From RHKX01 sp963823275 (GTDB taxonomy: Bacteria > Actinomycetota > Thermoleophilia > Solirubrobacterales > 70-9), in the NCBI GenBank assembly GCA_963823275.1, contig CAWGKW010000001.1:558001-622000 (forward strand): a DNA stretch of 64,000 nucleotides, in the 5' to 3' direction. This document shows, one piece after another, positions 54,028 through 61,226 of this stretch (positions within the stretch are counted from its first letter, which is position 1; each line of letters starts with the position of its first letter). The notes under the pieces are model-generated. The model was given only the letters and a program-made list of their open reading frames with translations. It searched no databases and had not been told where the DNA came from. The position numbers and the translations under genes were made by a program.

Positions 54028-55481
54028 GCTCGAAGGGATCCTCGACAAGACCACGGGGAGATTCGGGCCGAGGCTCCTCCTCGGAGGTAACATCCGACGC
54101 GGTGACGCCGAAGACCACAGGAGAGGTTCTGGAGCGGCGTCGACGGGGGAGCATCGTCTTCGCGATCCGCTTCCGCGCCTACGGCAAGCGTCGCTATCTG
54201 ACGCTCGGCAGCAAGAGCGACGGCTGGACGCGGGCGAAGGCTGAGGAAGAGCTGCAGAATGTCCTCGCCGACGTGCGGCGCAACCTCTGGCGGCCGCCGA
54301 ATCCACGAACTGCTGACAAGCAGGACGAGCCGACATTCCACGAGTTCGCCTCCGAGTGGTTCGAGGCGTTCAAGAACGAGGGCGTGAGGGAGTCGACGTT
54401 GCAGGACTACGAGTGGCAGCTCTCGCTTCACCTGCTGCCCTACTTCGCCTCGCACCTGCTCTCGGAGATCACGATCGTCGAGGTTGATCGCTACCGGCAG
54501 CTCAAGGTCAAGGAAGGGAGGATCGGAGCGACTTCGATCAACAAGACGATCCAGCGGCTCGCGCAGATCCTCGACGTTGCGATGGAGCGGGAGCTGATCG
54601 ATCGAAACCCGGCCCGCGGTCGACGACGCCGACTGAAGCAGCGTCGGCCGATCCGCACCACTCTCGACCGGGCCGAGCAGATCGAGGCGCTGGTCTCGGC
54701 GGCGCGCGAGCTTGACCTTGAGGCCCGAGTCGACCGGCGCGCCGTGCCGCGCGCTGCGTTGCTATCGACGCTGCTCTTCTCCGGTCTTCGGATCGGCGAG
54801 GCTCTCGCCCTTCACTGGGCGGATGTCGACCTCGCCGGCGGCCGTCTCTGGGTCCGCGATGCAAAGACCGACGCCGGCGTCCGCCAGGTCGACCTGCTTC
54901 CGGTTCTTCGCGAGGAGCTCTCGACCCTGAAGGCGATCACCTCCTTCAGTGCCAAAGACGACTTCGTGTTCCCGACGGAAACGGGTGGACGCCAGAACCC
55001 GAGCAACGTCCGAAACCGGGTCCTCGCGCTTTCTGTAAAGCGAGCGAACGAGCGCCTCGCCGAGCGCAACCTGACCCCGCTTCCGGAAGGGCTCACGCCG
55101 CACTCGATGCGCCGTACGTTCATCTCGCTCGTCCTCGCGATCGGCGAGGACGTGCCCTACGTGATGGCCCAGGTCGGGCACGCCGATCCGAAGATGACGC
55201 TCTCGATCTACGCGCAGGTGATGTTCCGCGGGGAAGGCGAGAAGGAGCGCCTCGAGGCCCTCGTTCAGGGCGTCGAATTGCCTGAACCGGGCCGTCCATT
55301 GGGCACTGGTGCCCAATGGACGCCTTCGGTGGCCGAATCGGATCTGCCCGAGAATGACGAAAACCCCGCGATTAGCGGGGTCTTCGGCGGATGGGCGCGG
55401 CTGGTTTCGAACCAGCGACCTTCCGCGTGTGAGGCGGACGCTCTCCCACTGAGCTACGCGCCCTCGGCCGCCGGATTCTAG
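54024..55481 (+). CDS. Tyrosine recombinase (integrase) reading through attR and the tRNA
   Basis: 485 residues. Core-binding domain about residues 110-200 (TFHEFASEWFEAFKNEGVRE). The catalytic domain has Arg in FSGLRIGEALALHW, Lys in DAKTDAGVRQVD, HSMRRT (His-x2-Arg), GHADPKMTLSIYAQ (His and the nucleophile Tyr). The last 40 or so residues after VFGGWARL are antisense translation of the att core and tRNA-Val. Integration therefore sets this C-terminus; in the circle it would end differently (see findings). Last gene of the xis-like/int unit. Confidence 0.92.
   Translation: MSSKGSSTRPRGDSGRGSSSEVTSDAVTPKTTGEVLERRRRGSIVFAIRFRAYGKRRYLTLGSKSDGWTRAKAEEELQNVLADVRRNLWRPPNPRTADKQDEPTFHEFASEWFEAFKNEGVRESTLQDYEWQLSLHLLPYFASHLLSEITIVEVDRYRQLKVKEGRIGATSINKTIQRLAQILDVAMERELIDRNPARGRRRRLKQRRPIRTTLDRAEQIEALVSAARELDLEARVDRRAVPRAALLSTLLFSGLRIGEALALHWADVDLAGGRLWVRDAKTDAGVRQVDLLPVLREELSTLKAITSFSAKDDFVFPTETGGRQNPSNVRNRVLALSVKRANERLAERNLTPLPEGLTPHSMRRTFISLVLAIGEDVPYVMAQVGHADPKMTLSIYAQVMFRGEGEKERLEALVQGVELPEPGRPLGTGAQWTPSVAESDLPENDENPAISGVFGGWARLVSNQRPSACEADALPLSYAPSAAGF
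55293..55322. promoter_or_regulatory. 30-bp palindrome near the right element end
   Basis: CGTCCATTGGGCAC and GTGCCCAATGGACG separated by TG, a perfect 14-bp inverted repeat inside the integrase gene, 67 bp from the att core. Its central 16 bp recur at 46497-46512. Confidence 0.65.
55363..55381 (-). terminator. Terminator of tRNA-Val supplied by the element
   Basis: On the minus strand ACCCCGC-TAATC-GCGGGGT is followed by TTTCG, a compact rho-independent-like hairpin 11 bp after the mature tRNA 3' end. It lies inside the element, so the integrated copy provides the tRNA terminator. Confidence 0.65.
55390..55434. repeat. Right attachment site (att core) within tRNA-Val
   Basis: 45 bp identical to 46332-46376. 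It begins two bases beyond the tRNA discriminator base and ends at tRNA position 30, so recombination maps to the anticodon-loop half of the gene. Confidence 0.88.
55392..55463 (-). tRNA. tRNA-Val (anticodon CAC)
   Basis: 72-nt cloverleaf: acceptor GGGCGCG/CGCGCCC plus discriminator A, D arm GCTC/GAGC, anticodon stem TCCGC/GCGGA with loop CTCACAC (anticodon CAC), variable AGGTC, and T arm GCTGG-TTCGAAA-CCAGC. CCA is not encoded. Integration site of the element. Confidence 0.96.
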
Positions 55482-55524
55482 GGCGGAAGCCCTCGGTCGT
55501 TGTCGCCGTGGCACGATCGGGTTC

Positions 55525-56070
55525 GTGACCGAGCGCGAGAAGATGCTGGCGGGGGAGCCCTACGACTCATCCGACCCCGATCTGAAGGCCAGCCAGGAGC
55601 GGGCGCAGGCGACGGTTATCGCCTTCAACGCCGAGCCCGATACGACTCGGAGGATGGCGCTCCTCGCCGGTCTCCTCGGATCGATCGGTGAGAAGTCGGT
55701 GGTCGTGCCGCCGTTCTTCTGCGACTATGGGACCAACGTCCACCTTGGGGTCGACTGTTTCGTCAACACCGGCGCGATCTTCCTCGACTGCGCGGAGATT
55801 CGTCTCGGCGACCGGACTCAGCTCGGGCCGGGCGTGCAGATGCTGGCCGCCGATCATCCGCGCGAGCCGGAGCGGCGCGCGCAGAACATCGAGCTCGCGC
55901 GTCCCGTTTCGATCGGCGAGAACTGTTGGATCGGGGCCGGGGCGATCCTCTGCCCCGGCGTCAGCGTTGGCGCGCATTCCGTCGTCGGGGCGGGGAGCGT
56001 CGTCACCCGCGACGTCCCCCCAAGGGTCGTAGCAGCGGGCAACCCCTGCCGGGTCATACGCGAGCTCTAA
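55525..56070 (+). CDS. Hexapeptide-repeat O-acetyltransferase (maltose acetyltransferase-like)
   Basis: 181-residue left-handed beta-helix acyltransferase of the LacA/NodL/Maa group. The N-terminal Mac domain (REKMLAGEPYDSSDPDLKAS) is followed by hexapeptide turns (FCDYGTNVHLGVDCFVNTGA, LDCAEIRLGDRTQLGPGVQM), the catalytic His in AADHPREPE, and CWIGAGAILCPGVSVGAHSV. It uses acetyl-CoA to acetylate a sugar or similar hydroxyl; the acceptor is unknown. GTG start, just outside the right end of the element. Confidence 0.88.
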   Translation: MTEREKMLAGEPYDSSDPDLKASQERAQATVIAFNAEPDTTRRMALLAGLLGSIGEKSVVVPPFFCDYGTNVHLGVDCFVNTGAIFLDCAEIRLGDRTQLGPGVQMLAADHPREPERRAQNIELARPVSIGENCWIGAGAILCPGVSVGAHSVVGAGSVVTRDVPPRVVAAGNPCRVIREL

Positions 56071-56074
56071 CCGG

Positions 56075-56866
56075 CTACGGGATTTCGACGCCGCCGGTCT
56101 CGATGACCGGGTCGGCTGCGAGCGCGTCGTACTGAGCGGCCAGCTTGGCTGCCCGGAGCCGGGGATGAATGCCTCCGCCCCCGTCCTTGCCGCCGCCGTC
56201 GCCGGGGTGGACGCCGCCTCCGTCCTTGCCGCCGCCGTCGCCGGGGTGGACCGCCGTCCTTGCCGCCGCCGTACCGCCGTTCTTGCCACCGCCGTTCTTG
56301 CCACCGCCGGTGGTTTCGCCATCACCGGTGGTCGGCTTAGACCCCGGGCAGCGAAGCGTGTAGACGGTCTTCGCCGGATGCTTCGGACGGGCGTCGGAGT
56401 GGTTCCAGGAGAGGTGCAGGTGGTGACCGCGGCCGTGGCCGGCGTCGCCGTTATAGCCGACCCATCGGAACGGGGCGACGGGCTGGTCCTGGGAGGGTTC
56501 GGCCCACTTCGCGAGTGCGCTGATCGTCTTCCAGGAGCCACCGTTCGCGGTGTCGGGAACGATGTCCAGGGCGAGCCCGAGCGGATGCTCACCGTTGGCG
56601 GCATGGACGGGGTCGTATGAGAGCCCGTCGGTGATGAAGATCTCGTACTTGCGCTCGAGGTACTCGATGTCGGTCAGGAGGCGTCGGTCGATCCGCTCAC
56701 CGGGAAATCCCGGGATCGAGACGAACTTGCCGCCGCCGCTGGTCTCGCAGAGGTTCTTGCTGATCTTGGTGCTCCGCATTGCCCCTGGGGCGGAGGTGAT
56801 CAGGAGCCCGAAGGCGACCAGCGAAAGGGCCGCGGCGAGGATGCTCTTTAGAAGGTTGGAACTCAT
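56075..56866 (-). CDS. Secreted M15-like zinc peptidase with Gly-rich repeat tail
   Basis: 263 residues. Signal sequence (LAAALSLVAFGLLITSAPGA), then a domain with EHPLGLALDIVP and GRGHHLHLSWNHS, the H-x6-D and H-x-H zinc ligand pattern of M15/peptidoglycan LD- or DD-peptidases. It probably acts on the cell wall. The tail has Gly/Lys/Asp-rich repeats (GGGKNGG and two copies of VHPGDGGGKDGG) and ends in a short helix. It converges with the acetyltransferase gene, 4 bp apart. Confidence 0.7.
   Translation of the reverse strand: MSSNLLKSILAAALSLVAFGLLITSAPGAMRSTKISKNLCETSGGGKFVSIPGFPGERIDRRLLTDIEYLERKYEIFITDGLSYDPVHAANGEHPLGLALDIVPDTANGGSWKTISALAKWAEPSQDQPVAPFRWVGYNGDAGHGRGHHLHLSWNHSDARPKHPAKTVYTLRCPGSKPTTGDGETTGGGKNGGGKNGGTAAARTAVHPGDGGGKDGGGVHPGDGGGKDGGGGIHPRLRAAKLAAQYDALAADPVIETGGVEIP
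56182..56251. repeat. 39-bp tandem repeat inside the peptidase gene
   Basis: A 30-bp segment starting GTCCTTGCCGCCGCCGTCGC repeats at a 39-bp period (starts near 56183 and 56222), coding for the 13-residue unit VHPGDGGGKDGGG. A shorter KNGGG repeat follows. This is a likely slippage-prone site. Confidence 0.7.
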
Positions 56867-57057
56867 GCCTGCCGTCCCTTGGTTCGGCTGGCAGGGCCGG
56901 ATCCTTGAGCGGTTCGATCGATGATGGTGTGGATCCTGCGTCGATCTGGACGCTCAGATCGGCGGCGATGCAGCCCATCTCGAGGCAGGACCGTGCGGCC
57001 CGCCTTTGAAAGACGAGCCTCCGGGCGTTCCCGCCGTGGCTGGCTCGGGTCAGGCTG

Positions 57058-57140
57058 TTCCGCGGCGCTTGCGGGCTGACGCTTAAGGCTGCTTCCTTCC
57101 GGACCTGACCTGGTTCGCGGGCTCACATCGCGCGGGACCT
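57058..57140 (-). ncRNA. ffs: Signal recognition particle RNA (4.5S, small bacterial type)
   Basis: On the minus strand the invariant apical domain of SRP RNA is readable: GGTCAGGTCCGGAAGGAAGC then AGCC, with the GGAA tetraloop and the symmetric and asymmetric loops that bind Ffh. Flanking GC-rich arms (GTCCCGCGC and GCGCCGCGGAAC) can close the hairpin; exact ends are approximate. The neighbourhood with dnaX-ybaB-recR is conserved in many bacteria. The rest of 56867-57270 shows nothing further. Confidence 0.87.
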
Positions 57141-57270
57141 GACCTTCAACGCTACCCGCGACGTACTGGCCCCGAAGGCCGGATCCTCGGGCGGGCGTTC
57201 AGCCCCGCTAGAGCGGATTGCGGGTATAGGGCTCCGCTACGTCCCCGCTCAGCACGGTCCGCGGCGCATC

Positions 57271-58434
57271 CTAACGCAGCGCCAAGCAGACCGCGTCGGC
57301 CTGGGCCTGGCGGATCAGTCCGGAGACCCTGGGCGAACCCTGGCCGGGAACGATCTGCGAATTGACCGAGAAGACCACCGAGCGACGGCCGTCGGCGCTC
57401 GAAGCGGCGAAGAGGCGGTAGCCGGGGTAGGAACCGGTGTGGCCGTAGACGGTTCCGCAGCGGGTCTCATAGCGGAAGAGGGCGAGGGTGGCGTCGTTGC
57501 GCCCCGGGCCCGGGGGGGACGATCTGCCGCGGACGAAACGGTTCTGGCTCTTCGCGACCCTGGCGTTGAACAGGTCCCCGCCGACGTATGCGCGAAAGAA
57601 GGCGTTGACGTCCTCGGGAGTGGAGACGATCCCACCCGAGGCCCAGGCGAGCGCCGGATTGATGAACCTGCTCTCGTCCTGGAAGTCACCCTGCTCGTCA
57701 CGGTCGTAGCCGTGCATGTAGCCCTTGGGCATCGCGACGGTGTCCGGCAGGCTGGTGTCGCGGAGCCCGACCGGCCTGTAGATCTCACGTCGAAGCAGCT
57801 CTTCGTAGCTGCGCCCCGACGCGGCCTCGGCTATCAGGCCGACCATGATGTTGTCGCTGTCGGAGTACTCGTATTCGGAACCGGGCGGGAGCCCGGGTGC
57901 CTTGGTGTTGACGAAGTCGATCAGCTGCGTGGGGGTCAGGTACTGCCCGGGATCGGCGATCAGCACGTCGATGAAGGCCTGCTGGCGGATGTAGTCGGGC
58001 AGGCCGGCGGTGTGCCCGAGCATCTCCCGGATCGTCACGGCGTCGGCCAGCGGCCAGAGCCCCGGCAGCCAGTCGCCGTTGGTGTCGTCGAGCTCGAGCC
58101 CGCCCTCTGACGCGAGCGAGAGCGCGACTGCACCGTTGAAGGCCTTCGCCATGCTCGCGATTCGCATCGGCGAGTCGATCTTCGGCTTTGCGTCGGTCTC
58201 GAGGTTGGCGACTCCACGGCGGTGGAACTCGGTCCGGTTGCCCCTCTGGACGATCACCGAGAGTCCGGGGGGTCCCTGGGGATCGTCGATGATCGCGTCG
58301 AGCGCGGCGTCGAGCCTGCCCCCTCCCGCCATCGCCGCCGCGGGTGAGAGCAGCGTGAACAGGGCGATCCCAAGACCGACCCCGAGCACGTGCCGGAGGC
58401 ACTTCGGAGCGGGGAAACGAGGCTCGGCGGGCAT
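57271..58434 (-). CDS. Secreted serine hydrolase (class C beta-lactamase/DD-carboxypeptidase family)
   Basis: 387 residues with signal peptide (LGVGLGIALFTLLSPAAAMA). Penicillin-binding-fold motifs: nucleophile S-x-x-K in MRIASMAKAFNG (about residue 95), the second motif Y-S-D-S in YEYSDSDNIMVG (usually Y-x-N), and GHTGSYPGYRLF in place of K-T-G. This suits DD-carboxypeptidases or esterases of the family; a true beta-lactamase is not indicated. Divergent from dnaX. Confidence 0.85.
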   Translation of the reverse strand: MPAEPRFPAPKCLRHVLGVGLGIALFTLLSPAAAMAGGGRLDAALDAIIDDPQGPPGLSVIVQRGNRTEFHRRGVANLETDAKPKIDSPMRIASMAKAFNGAVALSLASEGGLELDDTNGDWLPGLWPLADAVTIREMLGHTAGLPDYIRQQAFIDVLIADPGQYLTPTQLIDFVNTKAPGLPPGSEYEYSDSDNIMVGLIAEAASGRSYEELLRREIYRPVGLRDTSLPDTVAMPKGYMHGYDRDEQGDFQDESRFINPALAWASGGIVSTPEDVNAFFRAYVGGDLFNARVAKSQNRFVRGRSSPPGPGRNDATLALFRYETRCGTVYGHTGSYPGYRLFAASSADGRRSVVFSVNSQIVPGQGSPRVSGLIRQAQADAVCLALR

Positions 58435-58475
58435 TGCAGGATCGTAAGTGAGTCCGCCTCTAGACTGCGTCGCCC

Positions 58476-60224
58476 GTGGCCGAGCAGTCCCTCTATCGCC
58501 GTCATCGCCCGCAGTCGTTCGCCGACGTGGTGGGCCAGGAGCACGTCGTCCGGACGCTCAGCAACGCGATCGAGCGCGACCGCGTCCATCATGCCTATCT
58601 GTTCGTCGGCTCACGCGGGACCGGCAAGACGTCGATGGCGAAGATCCTGGCCCGCTCGCTCAACTGCGTAAACGGACCGACCCTGACCCCGTGCGGGGTC
58701 TGCGACTCGTGCGTCTCGATCGCCGGCGGCAGCTCGATGGACGTGATCGAGATGGACGCCGCCTCGAACCGGTCGGTGGACGACATCCGCGAGCTGCGCG
58801 AGCGCGTCGGCTACGCCCCGCCGGAGGGGATCTGGAAGGTCTACATCCTCGACGAGGCGCACATGCTCACCCGGGAGGCGTGGAACGCGTTTTTGAAGAC
58901 GCTCGAGGAGCCGCCGCCGAACACGGTCTTCGTCCTCGCCACCACCGAGGCCCACAAGGTGATGCCGACGATCGTCGATCGCTGCCAGCGCTTCGACTTC
59001 GGGCGTCCCTCTCCGGATGAGATCGCGATCGTGCTGCGACGCGTCTCCGAGGCCGAGGGCATCGCCGTGGACGACGGTGCGGTCGGCGCGATCGCCCGTG
59101 CCGCCAACGGCAGTTTTCGCGACGCGCTCGGGACGCTCGATCAGCTCGTCGCCTACAGCGGTAACGAGATCGCGACCGATGACGTCCTCGCGGTCCTCGG
59201 TGTCGCCGACGCCGAGCTGCTGTTCGGGGCGACCGAGGCGATCGCCGCAGGTGACGGGGCCGCCGCCCTTCGGGTCAGCGCCGAGATCTCGAGTTCGGGC
59301 CACGACCCGGCCCGGTTCGCCACTGACCTCGTCGCGCACCTGAGGCAGCTGCTGGTGATCGCCACCCTGGGCGAGATACCCGATCACTTCCTCGTCGTGG
59401 CCGAGCACGAGGCGCGGATCGCCGAGCAGGCGAGACGGCTGGGCGAGGTCGCGCTGCTGCGGGCCATCGACGAGCTCTCCGCCGCGACGGCGGCAATCCG
59501 CGAGGGCGACGAGGCCCGGATGACCGTTGAGCTGGCGCTCCTGCGATCCGCTCGCCCCGAGATCGACCCCTCCAGGGCCGCTTTCTCTCAGCGCCTCGAG
59601 CGCCTCGAGCTCGCCCTGGCGGGAGGTTCCGCTGCTCATCCGACCGCGGCCCCGGAGCCGGCCCCGTCCACAACCGTCTCCGACGCCGAACCCGCCCCCG
59701 AACCCATGGCCACTCCCCAGCCGGCCGCCGACCCGGCTCCCCAGGAGAGCTCCGGCCCCGTGGCGGTCGTCGCCGCGGTGGTCCCGGAGCTCAACCGGGT
59801 GGTCGAGCTCTGGCCCAGCGTCCTCGACCAGATGCGTCAAGCTGGTGCCGGGATGTTGTCGGCGGTGGTCGGCGTCGCCCGCCCCACCGACCTCGACGCG
59901 GACGCGGGGACGCTGACGATCTCGTTCCCTCCCGGCTCCGCCTTCAACCGGCGCAAGGCCGAGGACAAGGAGAACCGAGAGGTGGTGGCCGAGGCGATCA
60001 CGGCGGTCGTCGGAGTCCAGTTGCGCCCGGTTTTCACCCTGCTGGACGCGGACTCAGAGCCGGAATCCCCCGCGGGGAACTCCGCGCCGGCCGATGCCGC
60101 CGGGGAGGCTGGTGAGAATGAGCTCGTCGAACGCTTCATCAGCGAGTTCGACGCCGAGGTCATGATCGACGACGAACCCCGACAAGCTGCCCAACCCGAC
60201 GAACGTATTGAGGAGACGAGCTGA
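58476..60224 (+). CDS. dnaX: DNA polymerase III subunit gamma/tau
   Basis: 582-residue clamp-loader ATPase. RRHRPQSFADVVGQEHV at the start, Walker A GSRGTGKTSMAKIL, zinc module with CVNGPTLTPCGVCDSC, Walker B VYILDEAHML, sensor 1 LATTEAHKV, and the C-terminal tau-type region separated by a Pro/Ala-rich linker (residues 385-425). GTG start; the stop overlaps ybaB as ATGA-type. Confidence 0.95.
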   Translation: MAEQSLYRRHRPQSFADVVGQEHVVRTLSNAIERDRVHHAYLFVGSRGTGKTSMAKILARSLNCVNGPTLTPCGVCDSCVSIAGGSSMDVIEMDAASNRSVDDIRELRERVGYAPPEGIWKVYILDEAHMLTREAWNAFLKTLEEPPPNTVFVLATTEAHKVMPTIVDRCQRFDFGRPSPDEIAIVLRRVSEAEGIAVDDGAVGAIARAANGSFRDALGTLDQLVAYSGNEIATDDVLAVLGVADAELLFGATEAIAAGDGAAALRVSAEISSSGHDPARFATDLVAHLRQLLVIATLGEIPDHFLVVAEHEARIAEQARRLGEVALLRAIDELSAATAAIREGDEARMTVELALLRSARPEIDPSRAAFSQRLERLELALAGGSAAHPTAAPEPAPSTTVSDAEPAPEPMATPQPAADPAPQESSGPVAVVAAVVPELNRVVELWPSVLDQMRQAGAGMLSAVVGVARPTDLDADAGTLTISFPPGSAFNRRKAEDKENREVVAEAITAVVGVQLRPVFTLLDADSEPESPAGNSAPADAAGEAGENELVERFISEFDAEVMIDDEPRQAAQPDERIEETS

Positions 60225-60583
60225 TGGCCAGAGGAAGGATGCCGGGACCTGGAGGAATGGACCTGGGTGCCCTGATGAAGCAGGCGCAGCAGATGCAGAC
60301 CGACATGGCGAAGGTCCAGGAGGAGCTCAAGGACGAGATCGTCGACGCCAGCGCCGGCGGCGGGATGGTCAAGGTCAAAGTCAGCGGGGATCTCGTCATC
60401 CAGGAGATCGTCATCGACCCCGATGCGGTTGACCCCGAGGACGTCGAGATGCTCCAGGACATGGTCCTCGCGGCGATCAACGAGGGCATCCGGGCAGCGC
60501 AGGAGCGTGCCGAGTCGAAGATGGGGGGCATCGCCGGCGGTCTCGGCGGCGGCCCCGGCGGCCTGGGCCTCCCCGGGATGTAG
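60224..60583 (+). CDS. ybaB: YbaB/EbfC nucleoid-associated protein
   Basis: 119 residues. The core LGALMKQAQQMQTDMAKVQE, GGGMVKVKVSGDLVIQEIVI and DPEDVEMLQDMVLAAINEG is canonical for this dimeric DNA-binding protein, with a Gly-rich tail. Standard position between dnaX and recR. Confidence 0.95.
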   Translation: MARGRMPGPGGMDLGALMKQAQQMQTDMAKVQEELKDEIVDASAGGGMVKVKVSGDLVIQEIVIDPDAVDPEDVEMLQDMVLAAINEGIRAAQERAESKMGGIAGGLGGGPGGLGLPGM

Positions 60584-61174
60584 TTGCACCCCGCCCCCGT
60601 CGATCGACTGATCACCGAGCTCGGCAAGCTGCCGGGCATCGGCAGGCGGACGGCCCAGCGGCTCGCCTTTCACATCCTCCGCTCCAGCGACGAGGACGCA
60701 TTCGCGCTGGCGGACGCGATCCGCGAGGTCAAGGAGCAGATCGGCCTCTGCGAGACCTGCTTCAACCTCGCGGAGGGCCCGCAGTGCGGGATCTGCGCGG
60801 ACCCTCGCCGGAGCAGCGAGCTGATCTGCGTCGTCGAGGAGCCACAGGACGTGATCCCGATCGAGCGCACCGGCGAGTACCGCGGGCTCTACCACGTGCT
60901 GGGCGGGGCTCTCTCACCGATCGACGGGATCGACCCATCTGACCTGAAGATCGACGAGCTGGTCGCTCGGGTCTCGGGTACGGGGGTGGAGGAGATCGTT
61001 CTCGCCACCAACCCGACGACCACCGGCGAGGCCACCGCCCACCACATCGCCGACCGCCTCCGCGGACAGGTCACGTTGACCCGCCTCGCCAGCGGCCTCC
61101 CGGTCGGCGCCGATCTCGAGCACGCCGACGAGGTCACCCTCGGCCGCGCCCTGACCGGCCGGCGCAGCCTCTGA
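60584..61174 (+). CDS. recR: Recombination protein RecR
   Basis: 196 residues. Helix-hairpin-helix GIGRRTAQRLAFHIL, zinc finger C-x2-C...C-x2-C (CETCFNLAEGPQCGIC), Toprim domain with CVVEEPQDVIPIERTG and YHVLGGALSPIDGI. It works with RecF/RecO at gaps. TTG start immediately after the ybaB stop; no other start precedes the family N-terminus. Confidence 0.95.
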   Translation: MHPAPVDRLITELGKLPGIGRRTAQRLAFHILRSSDEDAFALADAIREVKEQIGLCETCFNLAEGPQCGICADPRRSSELICVVEEPQDVIPIERTGEYRGLYHVLGGALSPIDGIDPSDLKIDELVARVSGTGVEEIVLATNPTTTGEATAHHIADRLRGQVTLTRLASGLPVGADLEHADEVTLGRALTGRRSL

Positions 61175-61226
61175 ATCTGATCGAGCCTCTCGTCTCCCGG
61201 CGCCTTCGCTTTATCCTGAGCCGCTG

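Larger units (their letters stand above)
46332..55434. mobile_element. Integrated element of about 9.1 kb in tRNA-Val(CAC)
   Basis: Bounded by a perfect 45-bp direct repeat (46332-46376 and 55390-55434). The right copy is part of an intact tRNA-Val; the left copy is a tRNA 3' fragment. Inside are an IS1380-type transposase, cargo genes, a stem-loop/polypurine region, a replication-relaxation-like gene, a small HTH gene and a tyrosine integrase at the tRNA end. No phage structural or conjugation (TraB-like) genes are present, so it is a small integrative or decayed mobilisable element. Confidence 0.85.

Noticed and set aside
46332..55434. Prophage
   Set aside because: No capsid, terminase, portal, tail or lysis genes; only integrase, HTH, relaxation-like, IS and cargo genes.
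57271..58434. Antibiotic-resistance beta-lactamase
   Set aside because: The second motif (YSD) and HTG in place of KTG fit carboxypeptidase or esterase relatives better; resistance cannot be claimed.
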